Assembly (NCBI GenBank): GCA_050291935.1
Contig: JBNKKR010000005.1
Coordinates: 62,001 to 126,000 of the forward strand
DNA from: Desulfocapsa sp050291935
GTDB taxonomy: Bacteria > Desulfobacterota > Desulfobulbia > Desulfobulbales > Desulfocapsaceae
Direction of reading: 5' to 3'
DNA: 64,000 bases
Part shown: one piece after another, positions 44,317 through 54,048 of the stretch
Layout: each line of letters opens with the position of its first letter
How positions within the stretch are numbered: position 1 is the first letter of the stretch
Translations under genes and position numbers: made by a program
The notes under the pieces: generated by a model
Seen by the model: only the letters and a program-made list of their open reading frames with translations
What the model was told of the DNA's origin: nothing
The model's database searches: none

Positions 44317-46914
44317 ATGATTAAATATCGTGCTGATATTAATGGGTTAAGGTGCGTTGCTGTTTTAAGTGTTCTCTTTTTTCATCTCAATAATCGTATC
44401 ATCCCGGGTGGCTTTAGTGGGGTTGATATCTTTTTTGTGATCTCTGGCTTTCTGATTACTGGGATTGTGCAAAGTGATCTTGAAAGTGGTCATTTTTCGA
44501 TGGCAAGATTTTATGCTCGCAGAATACGACGTATTTTTGGCGCCCTATTTGTGATGCTGATCAGTTGTATTTTGTTAGTTGTCGTTTCTTTTGATCCCAA
44601 AAGTTATCAAAACTTTTTTAACGATCTTCCCTATGCGATCTTTCAAGTATCAAATTTTCTTTTTGCCCAACAGAAAGGATATTTTGATGCAGCAAGTGAG
44701 GCCTCACCACTTCTTCATACATGGTCTTTGGGAGTAGAGGAACAGTTTTATCTGATATGGCCGCTTTTATTGTTTTTCCTTTTTAACTATTGTCGAAAAC
44801 GAACCGGAACGGTTTTGCTGGTAGTAGCCATATTGTCTTTTTGCCTTAGTCAATATCTTTGTCTTTTTTCTACTAAAATTGCATTTTATATGCTGCATTC
44901 CAGGGCTTGGGAATTGGCCTTGGGGGGGCTGCTATTTGTCCTGGATATCCCTGAGTTTCAATCGATTTTGTTGTGCGATATTGAAGCATTTTCAGGGCTT
45001 GGATTGATAGTAGGCGGATTTATCTGGCTTGATAACAGCAGTCTTTTTCCAGGGGTTAATGCGCTCTATCCGGTTCTAGGGACGTTATTTCTTATTCACA
45101 GCGGATCTTCACGTTCCACCATAATTGCCCGTGTTTTGTCCTGGCGGATTTTTGTCATCATAGGCCTTATTTCGTATTCTCTGTACCTATGGCATTGGGC
45201 ATTGATTGTATTTGTTAAAAACTTGACTGGTAGAGAACTCACCTTTGTTTCAGGATGTGGCGTTTTGGTTACCAGTTTGCTACTAGCAACAATCTCCTAC
45301 CATCTGGTTGAAAAGCCACTGCGATACGGGAAGATACCTAGATGGCGGATACCTCAATTGCAAGACAGAAGAGTTGCTTACTGCGTTTGGGGAAAAGCAC
45401 TGTTTTCTCTTCTTGTATTTGGCATATTACCACTTTTCTTTAGCTGGATATTTCTTAGCAGTAGCACACTTGAAAAAAACCAAAGGGCTACGACCCTGAC
45501 CATTGATGTTGAACTTTTGCACAGCACACGGGGAGCAGCAAGGGAAAAGATAGCAGTGTATTGGAAAGATAATCGTTCTTCCAACTTTTCAGAAACGAAC
45601 CATGTTTCCAAGCGATATGATACTGCAAATCTTGTCGCGGGAAATCGTTATCGATTTGTGATGAACACTCCAAATGTGCGAAACATTAGTGGCTTACGTG
45701 TTGACCCTTTGCAGGGGGAAGGGCGTGTCAAGATTGATAACATCTCAGTTTCTGGTGGTTTTTTCAATATTTCATCAACAGTTGATTTAAGGAGTTTGCA
45801 AGAGAATGTAAGCAAGTATTCAAAAAGTGTTAAGGATATTGCTCTTAGTGATGGGATACTTATTGAGAGTGAGGGGGCAGACCCTTACATTGTTTTTTTT
45901 GATGGTTTTTTCAAAAATAGATTCGATCTTATCATCGTTTTTTGCCTTTTTTTTCTTTGCATGACCTTTGCCGTTCTATTTGTATGGCTTCTTGGGAAAA
46001 ACAAAAGAGATGCTGCAATCCTTTGTGGGGGAGCAGTGGTCATGCTCTGTGTTCTGTTAATTGGGATACGGCTTCAATATTCCAATTATTCCAGTTGGCG
46101 ACTGAGTGATGAAAAAAATGTCCAATCATTGACAGACGCAACAGCAATGACGGAAATTAAACACTATTCAAAATCGATGCAAAACGATGTAATCCTGCTT
46201 GGGGATTCCCATGCCCAGCACTACGCTCTCCCCGTGCAGAAATGGAGTGAAAAAAGAGGTCTTTCTTTTGGGATGTTTGCTCAGCCGGCATGCCCACCGT
46301 TGCTCTATAGCGGTATCGGTTCGTTGGGCCAAGAAGGTCTGTATAAGATGTATACATCATGCACCAAACGCAATATTGAATATATTGACCAAATAATTGC
46401 TAATGCAAAGAGTAAATATGTATTTTTTGCAATCCGACAAGAATTTTATTTTGCAAATCCTCGTCAGTTTTTAAACAAAAAAGGGGCTACTCTTCTAAAG
46501 GGAACTATCACGGCGGAGGATATTGTAAAACAAACTTTTCAAGACACCATAGAACACCTTGTGGAAAGCGGAAAAAAAGTGATTGTCCTTGGTCAAGTTC
46601 CGTTACTGAAAAAGGCGCCGGTACCATGCTTAAGCCAGGATGCTACGATTCTCTCTCTACCGAATAGATTCAAAGGTTCATGTGAACTGGAAAAACAGTT
46701 TAGCGAGAAGAAGCTTTTGGTTGGTAGGTCATTTTTTCAGCAATTAGCAAACGGATCTGAGTCAATATCCTTTTTTGATCCAACTCCGTATGTTAATTCT
46801 ATTTTTGGTGACGATAACACTATTCTCTATTTTGATAATAGCCATATGAGTCATCATGGTTCTCAATATCTGAGCTCTTTTGTAGAGGAGTCTCTAAACG
46901 ATCTTGATAGGTGA
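44317..46914 (+). CDS. Acyltransferase 3 family O-acyltransferase with beta module and SGNH domain
   Basis: 865 residues from ATG 44317 (GTG 44296 is possible). The N-terminal ~375 residues are the acyltransferase-3 membrane domain (MIKYRADINGLRCVAV, FFHLNNRIIPGGF, GVDIFFVISGFLIT). Then a membrane segment, a ~145-residue periplasmic beta-rich insert with TLTIDVELL and ISGLRVDPLQGEGRVKIDNI, two more hydrophobic segments, and a C-terminal SGNH domain: VILLGDSHAQHYALP (Ser) and YFDNSHMSHHGS (Asp/His). Typical OafA-like enzymes lack this insert, and it resembles modules in the proteins at 11702 and 18413. Together with the enzyme at 4198 this gives two membrane O-acyltransferases; the long insert suggests a bulky glycan acceptor. 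Confidence 0.87.
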   Translation: MIKYRADINGLRCVAVLSVLFFHLNNRIIPGGFSGVDIFFVISGFLITGIVQSDLESGHFSMARFYARRIRRIFGALFVMLISCILLVVVSFDPKSYQNFFNDLPYAIFQVSNFLFAQQKGYFDAASEASPLLHTWSLGVEEQFYLIWPLLLFFLFNYCRKRTGTVLLVVAILSFCLSQYLCLFSTKIAFYMLHSRAWELALGGLLFVLDIPEFQSILLCDIEAFSGLGLIVGGFIWLDNSSLFPGVNALYPVLGTLFLIHSGSSRSTIIARVLSWRIFVIIGLISYSLYLWHWALIVFVKNLTGRELTFVSGCGVLVTSLLLATISYHLVEKPLRYGKIPRWRIPQLQDRRVAYCVWGKALFSLLVFGILPLFFSWIFLSSSTLEKNQRATTLTIDVELLHSTRGAAREKIAVYWKDNRSSNFSETNHVSKRYDTANLVAGNRYRFVMNTPNVRNISGLRVDPLQGEGRVKIDNISVSGGFFNISSTVDLRSLQENVSKYSKSVKDIALSDGILIESEGADPYIVFFDGFFKNRFDLIIVFCLFFLCMTFAVLFVWLLGKNKRDAAILCGGAVVMLCVLLIGIRLQYSNYSSWRLSDEKNVQSLTDATAMTEIKHYSKSMQNDVILLGDSHAQHYALPVQKWSEKRGLSFGMFAQPACPPLLYSGIGSLGQEGLYKMYTSCTKRNIEYIDQIIANAKSKYVFFAIRQEFYFANPRQFLNKKGATLLKGTITAEDIVKQTFQDTIEHLVESGKKVIVLGQVPLLKKAPVPCLSQDATILSLPNRFKGSCELEKQFSEKKLLVGRSFFQQLANGSESISFFDPTPYVNSIFGDDNTILYFDNSHMSHHGSQYLSSFVEESLNDLDR

Positions 46915-47064
46915 TATTTGGGTGATTTTGTTTTTTTTGTAATTGTAGTATTGTTGGCGAGCCACTTGTGTGCAGGAAAGAAATAGGTAGGGAAACTTTT
47001 TTATTATATAAAAAATAGCAAAACAGTTTTTTAGCATCGAAGTAACAAATTGAGGAGAATGGCT

Positions 47065-48024
47065 TTGGATCTTTCACTGGTTGTCCCGATATATAATGAA
47101 GAGGAAAATATTCCTCATATGTATGCGGAAGTAAAAGAAGTACTGGATAAAACCAGTTATAAATATGAACTGATCTGTGTGGATGATGGTTCCAGTGATC
47201 GCTCTGTGGCAGTCCTTGAAGAGCTGCATGCCAAGGACGAGCGGGTGGTGATAGTTGAATTGAGACGAAATTTCGGGCAGACGGCAGCCATGTCGGCAGG
47301 ATTTGATCATGCCATGGGAGACATTATCATCACCATGGATGGAGATTTACAGAATGATCCCCATGATATTCCGGCCATGGTTGAGAAATTAAATAATGGA
47401 TATGATGTGGTTACCGGGTGGCGTCATGATCGTAAAGATCCATTTCTTTCCCGGAAACTTCCTTCCATGCTGGCCAACAGGCTTATTTCCTGGATTACCG
47501 GGGTTGGTTTGCATGATTATGGTTGTACCTTAAAGGCGTTTAGACGTGAAGTAACTGAAAATATACGACTTTATGGTGAGATGCACCGTTTTATTCCTGC
47601 CATTGCCAGTGGTATGGGGATTTCTTTTACCGAGGTGAAGGTGAACCACCGGGCAAGGCGATTTGGAACATCAAAATATGGCATTTCACGGACCATTCGG
47701 GTGATTCTTGATCTCTTAACTGTTAAGTTTATGCTGAGCTATGCCACCAGGCCACTCCATGTTTTTGGTACTGTCGGTGTATTCTCTTCATCCGTTGGTT
47801 TTGCAATCGTCTTTGTTATGCTTGTACAAAGACAATTTTTTGATATGCCCATGGGGGATAGGCCTCTGCTGTTACTTGCCGTGTTGATGATTTTTATGGG
47901 GATCCAGTTTGTGACCAGCGGTTTGCTTGCCGAGCTGGTGGTTAGAACTTACCATGAATCACAGCGAAAACCCATCTACTATGTTCGTCGCCTTATCGGT
48001 CGTGCTGCAAAAGATTGCAAATAA
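47065..48024 (+). CDS. GT2 glycosyltransferase with C-terminal membrane segments (GtrB/ArnC-like)
   Basis: About 320 residues. AGGAG at 47053-47057 is one base before ATG 47059 but seven before TTG 47065, so the TTG is taken as start. Core motifs are LSLVVPIYNEEENIP, ICVDDGSSDRS, ITMDGDLQNDPHD (metal site) and YGCTLKAFR. Two membrane helices near the end (VFGTVGVFSSSVGFAIVFVM, LLLLAVLMIFMGIQFV) match the GtrB/DPM3-type polyprenyl-phosphate sugar synthases. It probably makes an undecaprenyl-phosphate sugar. It starts a run of four GT2 genes that ends at 50820, all with short gaps. Confidence 0.88.
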   Translation: MDLSLVVPIYNEEENIPHMYAEVKEVLDKTSYKYELICVDDGSSDRSVAVLEELHAKDERVVIVELRRNFGQTAAMSAGFDHAMGDIIITMDGDLQNDPHDIPAMVEKLNNGYDVVTGWRHDRKDPFLSRKLPSMLANRLISWITGVGLHDYGCTLKAFRREVTENIRLYGEMHRFIPAIASGMGISFTEVKVNHRARRFGTSKYGISRTIRVILDLLTVKFMLSYATRPLHVFGTVGVFSSSVGFAIVFVMLVQRQFFDMPMGDRPLLLLAVLMIFMGIQFVTSGLLAELVVRTYHESQRKPIYYVRRLIGRAAKDCK

Positions 48025-48030
48025 GCAGGG

Positions 48031-49062
48031 ATGCAAATAGATATTGTAATTCCAAATTGGAATGGAAAGAGGTTTTTACAGGTTTGCCTTGACTCCATAA
48101 GACGACAATCTTACCAGCGGTACAGGGTTATCGTGGTGGACAATGGCTCTGAAGATGGGTCTGTCTCGTTTCTCAAAGAAAAGTATCCTGAGGTAGACGT
48201 AATAGCCTGGCGAGAGAACCTTGGATTTAGTGTTGCAGTGAATGCCGGGATACGGGCTGCAACTGCGCCCCTGGTCTTTTTGCTAAATAACGATACGGAA
48301 CTTGATAAAGATTGTCTGCAGGTTCTGGTAAATGCTGCTAAAGAACAGCCAGATGTGGATTTCTTTGCGGTAAAGATGCTTCAGTATAAGGACCGCTCAC
48401 TGCTTGATGGTGCGGGAGATGCATACCTTCGTGGGGGTGCTGGTTACCGTGTTGGCACCATGGAACCAGACTCTTCTTACTATTCAAAGCCAAGGCAGGT
48501 TTTTGGTGCTTGTGCTGGTGCCGCCCTCTATCGAAAGCAAATGCTTTTAGAAATCGGCCTGTTTGATGAAGATTTTTTTGCCTATCTTGAAGATGTTGAT
48601 CTAAACCTTCGCGCAAATAGTCGTGGACGGAGTTGTTGGTATGTCCCCGAGGCCGGGGTGTATCACATTGGTAGTGCGACCAGTGGTTCTACAATAAATG
48701 CTTTTACGGTATCGCTTTCCACTAGAAACAGTTTTTTTGTTATTTTGAAAAATTATCCTCTGTTCCTTCTTTTTCGTTTTGCTCCGGTGATTTGTATTTA
48801 CCAATTTCTCTGGTTTTGCTTTACGGTCAAAAGGCGGCAGCTACCTGCCTATATTAAGGGAGTAGCTGGTCTTCTTGGTCAACTGCCAAAACTGTATAAA
48901 AAGCGCAAAAGCACCCTGCAAGCACAAACGGCAACCTGTGGTGAGTTGAGTACGATCTTGCGAGCTGCTGAAAACGATGTGGTTATTTCCATAATGGCCA
49001 GAAGATCCGTACAGGGAAAAGGAAACTTGTTTTTTAGACTTTATCAGAAACTATTTTTATAG
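48031..49062 (+). CDS. GT2 glycosyltransferase (WbbL-like)
   Basis: 343 residues, seven bases after the previous stop. Core: IVIPNWNGKRFLQ, VVDNGSEDGS, ENLGFSVAVNAGI, LLNNDTELDKD (metal site), FDEDFFAYLEDVDLNLRAN with the acceptor motif ED. The C-terminus has hydrophobic stretches (SFFVILKNYPLFLLFRFAPVICI) that would attach it to the membrane. NWNG with an EDVDL box is typical of rhamnosyltransferase-type GT2 enzymes such as WbbL, so a deoxyhexose donor is likely but not proven. The stop overlaps the start region of the next GT2 gene. Confidence 0.87.
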   Translation: MQIDIVIPNWNGKRFLQVCLDSIRRQSYQRYRVIVVDNGSEDGSVSFLKEKYPEVDVIAWRENLGFSVAVNAGIRAATAPLVFLLNNDTELDKDCLQVLVNAAKEQPDVDFFAVKMLQYKDRSLLDGAGDAYLRGGAGYRVGTMEPDSSYYSKPRQVFGACAGAALYRKQMLLEIGLFDEDFFAYLEDVDLNLRANSRGRSCWYVPEAGVYHIGSATSGSTINAFTVSLSTRNSFFVILKNYPLFLLFRFAPVICIYQFLWFCFTVKRRQLPAYIKGVAGLLGQLPKLYKKRKSTLQAQTATCGELSTILRAAENDVVISIMARRSVQGKGNLFFRLYQKLFL

Positions 49063-49064
49063 TG

Positions 49065-49889
49065 ATGTGTATGGGATCAAGGGTTGCGGTCATAATCGTT
49101 TCACATAATTCGCAGGCCTATCTTGAAAAATGTCTTCGTTCGCTTGGTGAGCAAACACTTGAAATTGCGACAATTGTTGTGGTTGATAGTGGGTCGGACG
49201 ACTGTTCGTATCTCCAAGTACTTGCTAAAAAGTTCTCTTTTTTGCTTATCTTGGAAAAAAATATAGGTTTTTCCAGGGCGAACAACCTTGGACTTGCAGC
49301 ACTGAGTAATGAGATTGACTATGTTATTTTTGTTAATCCTGATGTCTTTCTTTCTCCTCAATTTGTATCTCAGGCTGTAAGAGTATGTGGGGCTGAACCG
49401 GATTATGGTGTTGTCTCTGGAAAGTTATTCACCTATGACTTGCTAAACGATACCGCTACTACCAGATTTGACTCAACTGGTATTAGCAGAACCTTTTTTG
49501 GCAGATGGATAGATAGGGGGCAAGGGGAGGAAGATAGTGGGCAATATGAGAGTGCTGAACCAATGAAGGCCCTCTGCGGTGCTTTACTGTTTTGTAGAAA
49601 AGATGCACTCAACTCCTTGGAGCAAAAAGGTTTTGATGAAGATTTTTTTTTGTATAAGGAAGATATTGAACTTTGTCTTCGCCTCTGGAAAAAAGGCTGG
49701 AAATGTATATATGAGCCAAAACTTGTTGGCTATCATTGTCGTGGATGGCAACAGAATCGGGCAAAAATACCAAAATTTTTCCGGACAACAGCGGCTTATT
49801 CAGAATTATTACTCTATAAAAAACATCCTTCACCTTACATACTGTGGGCAATGCTCAAATATTTTTTGGTGAAGGTGTGTAACGTATAG
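49065..49889 (+). CDS. GT2 glycosyltransferase (WbbL-like)
   Basis: About 274 residues; GTG 49062, ATG 49065 and ATG 49071 are all possible starts and no ribosome site separates them. Motifs: VAVIIVSHNSQAYL, VVDSGSDDCS, NIGFSRANNLGL, IFVNPDVFLSP (metal site) and DEDFFLYKEDIELCLRLW (acceptor/catalytic ED). It has the VNPDV form of the DxD box, typical of this rhamnosyl/galactosyl group. It ends with a short tail and is followed seven bases later by another GT2 gene. It probably adds one residue of the repeat unit. The donor is unknown. Confidence 0.84.
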   Translation: MCMGSRVAVIIVSHNSQAYLEKCLRSLGEQTLEIATIVVVDSGSDDCSYLQVLAKKFSFLLILEKNIGFSRANNLGLAALSNEIDYVIFVNPDVFLSPQFVSQAVRVCGAEPDYGVVSGKLFTYDLLNDTATTRFDSTGISRTFFGRWIDRGQGEEDSGQYESAEPMKALCGALLFCRKDALNSLEQKGFDEDFFLYKEDIELCLRLWKKGWKCIYEPKLVGYHCRGWQQNRAKIPKFFRTTAAYSELLLYKKHPSPYILWAMLKYFLVKVCNV

Positions 49890-49896
49890 GGAAAGT

Positions 49897-50820
49897 ATGG
49901 GATTGGGCAGGGTAACAGTCATTATACCAACGCTTAATGGTGGCAAACTTTTCCGCACGGTGCTCCAAAATATAGTCACACAAAGCAGAAGACCTGATGA
50001 ATTGTTGGTTGTTGACTCCGCATCTGATGACGATACTGTTGTCACGGCCCGTGAATTTGGCGCAAAAGTTATAGGGATTAATAGAGAGGATTTTGATCAT
50101 GGTGCCACCAGGAGCATGGCAGCTAAAAGGAGCCAAAGTGAGTATCTTGTTTATTTAACTCAAGATGCACTGCCCAGGGATACATTGATGCTGGAAACCC
50201 TTTTGGCGCCTCTTTTACACGATTCCCAAATAGCCCTAAGCTACGGCAGGCAACTGCCAAATCCGGGAGCTTCCTTGTCAGCGAAGAGTTTGCGGCAATT
50301 TAATTATCCGTCACATTCCGAAATAAGAGGTTTTGCAGACAGAGAAAAAAGAGGGCTCAAAACGGTTTTCGCTTCAAATTCCTGTGCAGCATACAGGAGG
50401 AAAAATTTGGAAGAGGTGGGTTTTTTTAAAAAGGGCTTAATTTTTGGGGAAGATACATGTGTTGCCGGGAAATTACTCCAAAAAGGATATAGACTTGCTT
50501 ATGTGGCTGAGGCGAAGGTGTTTCATTCGCATAACTACACAATCGTTCAAGACTTTAGGCGTTCATTTGATATTGGTGTGTTACATCAAATGGAATCGTG
50601 GCTACTTGACTGTTATGGAAAAGCGGAAGGTGAAGGTGTAAAGTACATAAAATTTGAGTTATCAGCAATTTTGAAAGAACGGAAATATCACCTTATTCCT
50701 TCTTTTCTCTGTCGCAATGTAGCAAAAATGAGTGGCTATAAAATGGGGAGCAGGTATTATGCTCTGCCCCGATGGGTAAAGGGACGTATTAGTATGAATA
50801 AAGCCTGGTGGTATAAGTAG
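49897..50820 (+). CDS. GT2 glycosyltransferase, rhamnosyltransferase-like
   Basis: 307 residues behind GGGAAAG. Motifs: VTVIIPTLNGGKLF, VVDSASDDDT, REDFDHGATRSMAA (the F-x-H-G-x-T-R box of rhamnosyltransferase-type GT2 enzymes), LTQDALPRD (metal site), and FFKKGLIFGEDTCVAGKLL (catalytic ED). The DHGATR and TQDA pair makes an L-rhamnose or related deoxysugar transfer likely. GDP-mannose dehydratase at 61372 could supply a 6-deoxysugar precursor, but the donor is not fixed. It ends nine bases before the initiating transferase gene. Confidence 0.86.
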   Translation: MGLGRVTVIIPTLNGGKLFRTVLQNIVTQSRRPDELLVVDSASDDDTVVTAREFGAKVIGINREDFDHGATRSMAAKRSQSEYLVYLTQDALPRDTLMLETLLAPLLHDSQIALSYGRQLPNPGASLSAKSLRQFNYPSHSEIRGFADREKRGLKTVFASNSCAAYRRKNLEEVGFFKKGLIFGEDTCVAGKLLQKGYRLAYVAEAKVFHSHNYTIVQDFRRSFDIGVLHQMESWLLDCYGKAEGEGVKYIKFELSAILKERKYHLIPSFLCRNVAKMSGYKMGSRYYALPRWVKGRISMNKAWWYK

Positions 50821-50828
50821 GTATTGGT

Positions 50829-52244
50829 ATGAATATGCTTTCCACAAACCTAAAAGAACAGAGCTCCATAATGGCTCGGCTACTGCATATTGTCGATTGC
50901 GGGGTTGTGATTGGATATTTATGGTTGTTACTCGTCTGGTATCGAGTTCCCTGGTCTGCCTATTATTCTCGTTTTGCTATCATTTGTTTTGTTGTATGTA
51001 TGGTTATTTTTCAATCTTTTCAACTGTATCGCTCGTGGCGTGGTTGGAAATTTTTTCAGGAATTTCTGGTCATTGTTCGTGCTTGGGTAACGGTTGTAGG
51101 ACTCCTTCTCTTCTACTTTTTTATTTTTAAAATATCCCATGCCTATTCCCGTTTAGTATTTTTAGTGTGGTCCATTTCTACTCCCGTGCTCCTTTTCTCT
51201 TTCCATGTGCTGGCTAGAAAAGTACTGCGCTATTTTCGTTCAAGGGGGAAAAATGTACGACATGCCGTTATTGCCGGGGCTGGCGAACTGGGAATATCGC
51301 TTGCAAGAGAGCTTGAGACTATTCCTTGGGCAGGAATAGAAGTAATAGGATTTTTCGATGATAAAGTTGCTAAAAGTGATACTTTGCAGGAAATGGGGAA
51401 GAGTCTAATCGGCACAATTTCAACACTACCCGGATATCTGGAAAGCAATGACGTTGATTATGTATATATTGCTCTTCCCATGCGGGCGGAGCGAAAAATA
51501 TTTAAAATATTAAGAGAATGCCGCTCCCTTGGGTCGCGTATCTATCTTGTACCTGATTTATATGTTTATGGATTGCACCATGCGGAAATGCAATCACTGG
51601 GTAATCTATTGGTACTAAATTTTAATCCAAATACCGAATGGAAGCGCAGTTTTGACCTTATTTTTTCAAGTATGGTACTGTTGTCCATCTCTCCTCTGCT
51701 ACTCCTTATAGCTTTGGCTGTAAAATTGCAAGATGGTGGGCCGGTGTTTTACAGACATCGTCGAATTACCTCCACCGGCCGTGAGTTCGGTTGTCTGAAG
51801 TTTCGCTCAATGCAGGTGGATGCAGAAGAGGTGCTGGAAACATTATTGGCCGAAGACGAGGAATTAAAAGAAGAATGGAAAAAAAGTTTTAAGCTTAAAA
51901 ATGATCCAAGGGTCACAAAACTTGGCAAATTTTTACGCAGAACCAGCCTTGATGAACTGCCTCAATTCTTTAACGTGTTACGAGGAGATATGAGTGTGGT
52001 GGGGGCCAGGCCAATTGTTGGCCAGGAGCTTGCCAACTTTTATAAGGAAAGCGCAGGCAGGTATTGTTCCATGAAACCGGGTATCACTGGCCCTTGGCAG
52101 GTAGCTGGTCGATCGGACGTTAATGATTATGACGAACGGGTCGGAATGGATGATTGGTATATCCTTAACTATTCTTTATGGACAGATATTAAGATCATCT
52201 TTAAGACCATCAAGCGGATATTTGATGGCCGTGGTGCGTATTAA
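50829..52244 (+). CDS. Undecaprenyl-phosphate sugar phosphotransferase (WbaP/WcaJ-like)
   Basis: 471 residues. Four N-terminal membrane helices and a CoA-binding-like Rossmann domain (HAVIAGAGELGISLA) precede the catalytic bacterial sugar transferase domain: KRSFDLIFSSMVLLSISP (the re-entrant helix), GPVFYRHRRITSTGREF, LKFRSM, KLGKFLRRTSLDELPQFFNVLRGDMSVVGARP and MKPGITGPWQVAGRSD. These are the motifs of polyprenyl-phosphate hexose-1-phosphate transferases such as WbaP and WcaJ, which start repeat-unit synthesis on undecaprenyl phosphate. It is the only initiating transferase in the window, so one main repeat-unit polymer is likely. Glucose- or galactose-1-phosphate is the usual substrate. 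Confidence 0.93.
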   Translation: MNMLSTNLKEQSSIMARLLHIVDCGVVIGYLWLLLVWYRVPWSAYYSRFAIICFVVCMVIFQSFQLYRSWRGWKFFQEFLVIVRAWVTVVGLLLFYFFIFKISHAYSRLVFLVWSISTPVLLFSFHVLARKVLRYFRSRGKNVRHAVIAGAGELGISLARELETIPWAGIEVIGFFDDKVAKSDTLQEMGKSLIGTISTLPGYLESNDVDYVYIALPMRAERKIFKILRECRSLGSRIYLVPDLYVYGLHHAEMQSLGNLLVLNFNPNTEWKRSFDLIFSSMVLLSISPLLLLIALAVKLQDGGPVFYRHRRITSTGREFGCLKFRSMQVDAEEVLETLLAEDEELKEEWKKSFKLKNDPRVTKLGKFLRRTSLDELPQFFNVLRGDMSVVGARPIVGQELANFYKESAGRYCSMKPGITGPWQVAGRSDVNDYDERVGMDDWYILNYSLWTDIKIIFKTIKRIFDGRGAY

Positions 52245-52477
52245 CCACAGTTTCTCTTATATGGAGTGGATTATAAAAAAGAAACTAAAAGCGTTTGGTG
52301 ATAAGCAAACTTTGGTGTTTATCGTATCAGCTACTCAAAAGATGGATCAAGGTAGCATATTAAAAAAAGCCGGTTGCTTTACTATGTAAAATGATTTATT
52401 AAAATAATTTTTGGTATCGTATCATCCTGGTCACTGTGGGCAAATATTACTATTTCCTTCCTTAGTTTGTCGGTTAG

Positions 52478-53962
52478 ATGAAAAAAGAAATAATAATTCT
52501 TTATGTGATGGATGCTCTAAGAGCTGATCGTTTGGGTTGTTACGGGTACGATAAACCCACTTCAAGCAATATAGACGCTCTTGCTGATTCTGGAGTGGTC
52601 TATGAGAATGTCTATTCCCAGTCCACAGAAACAAAATCTTCTGCTGCAACCATATTCACCTCAACGTACTTATCTGTTCATAAGACCAGTGCCCATACCG
52701 ATATTCTTCCTTCTGGTCTGGTAACACTCGCTGAATCGCTTAAAGAAAGCGGCTATGTAACCGCTTCATTTAATACAAATATTAGATTGGGCGCAGAATT
52801 TGGTTTTGATCGTGGTGTTGATTGTCATTTTGATCTTCATACCAGAAGCGAATTTGACAACGTTAATGCTCTTCCTTGTTCAGGGCTTATTAATAAGGAA
52901 CTATTGTCATGGTTAGAGAGGGAAGACAACGAAAAGATTTTTCTCACAGTATGGTCGATGGATACCCATTTGCCATGGTTCCCACCCCAGGAATTTACCA
53001 ATAAATTCACTGATGAAGAGTATACGTCTATTCCCGGAACAATGGCATCGATAATTGATGCGAAGGATAGTGCTGATTTTGGTCATCTGGAAAATCTCTA
53101 CGATGCCGAGATTGCGTATAACGATTACAATATTGGACAGTTGATTAAACAACTCGAAAATATGGGACTGTGGCAACATACGACCTTTATTTTGACCGCT
53201 GATCATGGTGAGATGTTTCGTGAACATGGGCATTTTATGTATCACGGAGGGGCTCCATATAGAGAAGTTACCCATGTCCCGTTAATCATTAAATCCCCTG
53301 GGATTGTTGCTGGGCGAGAAAAAAAACTTGGTGGCTTAATAGATTTGATGCCTACTATTCTTGGTCTCGCTACAATCTCATATCCCGGTACCGTTCAGGG
53401 GAAAGACATTTTAGGGGATTCTGTTAGCAGATATGTCTATTCTGAATCAAAACAAAAAGATTTTAAGGATTCAGTGGCTGTTTTTGATACAGAATGGAAG
53501 CTTATAAAAAGTGATATCCCCAAGAATCTGCTAAAAAATAAGATATTAAAAAAACCTTTGCGAGAAGTTGATGCAGCAAAGATTGAACATCCTCCAGGAG
53601 TAAAAGACCTTCATAAGGGTATTTCACCACTGATGTTGAAAAAAGCTAAACTACAGAATTTCAAAAATGAATATGTGGGGTCGATGCCGGTTGCTGGGGG
53701 AAGTTTTCTATTGTGGTTCAAACAACTTTATCTCCACTTTTTTAGCGCAACAAGGCTAGAATTGTTTGACATTAAAGATGATTTTTTTGAGAAACGAAAT
53801 GTTGTTTGCGATAACCCTTCCATAACGAGCGAGTTTTTGAAAAAGCTGGTTGAATTTGAAAAAGCCAATGATGACTTGAGTGCAAAGCTCAAGCTATCTA
53901 AGAATCAAATGACCCTTGAGGGTGATCTTGAAGAGAGACTAAAACATCTTGGGTACTTATAA
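52478..53962 (+). CDS. Sulfatase-fold (AlkP superfamily) enzyme without CxPSR
   Basis: 494 residues with the sulfatase fold: IILYVMDALRADRLGCYGY (metal Asp12 and Arg15), then at the usual formylglycine position SQSTETKSSAAT instead of C/S-x-P-x-R, and TADHGEMFREHGHFMYHGG. Here Thr52 of TETKSS probably takes the nucleophile place, so it is more likely a phosphatase or phosphotransferase-type enzyme than an arylsulfatase. There is no signal peptide, so it should act in the cytosol. The C-terminus ends in RLKHLGYL, like the enzyme at 637-2145. It sits between the initiating transferase and Wza genes. A gap of 233 bases with no clear gene precedes it. Confidence 0.82.
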   Translation: MKKEIIILYVMDALRADRLGCYGYDKPTSSNIDALADSGVVYENVYSQSTETKSSAATIFTSTYLSVHKTSAHTDILPSGLVTLAESLKESGYVTASFNTNIRLGAEFGFDRGVDCHFDLHTRSEFDNVNALPCSGLINKELLSWLEREDNEKIFLTVWSMDTHLPWFPPQEFTNKFTDEEYTSIPGTMASIIDAKDSADFGHLENLYDAEIAYNDYNIGQLIKQLENMGLWQHTTFILTADHGEMFREHGHFMYHGGAPYREVTHVPLIIKSPGIVAGREKKLGGLIDLMPTILGLATISYPGTVQGKDILGDSVSRYVYSESKQKDFKDSVAVFDTEWKLIKSDIPKNLLKNKILKKPLREVDAAKIEHPPGVKDLHKGISPLMLKKAKLQNFKNEYVGSMPVAGGSFLLWFKQLYLHFFSATRLELFDIKDDFFEKRNVVCDNPSITSEFLKKLVEFEKANDDLSAKLKLSKNQMTLEGDLEERLKHLGYL

Positions 53963-54048
53963 AGGCACCCTTTATTTGATGTATGATGTTTTTTCTCCCT
54001 ATGGTTCTAACAAAAAATACTATTTTAGATCTACTAAGGTATCCTAAT

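Noticed and set aside
52123..52389. 88-codon + strand open frame across the end of the WbaP-like gene
   Set aside because: It overlaps the WbaP motif region in another frame and shows no family. The gap 52245-52477 holds no convincing gene. A possible TTGCTT-17-TATTAA promoter-like box there is too weak to report.
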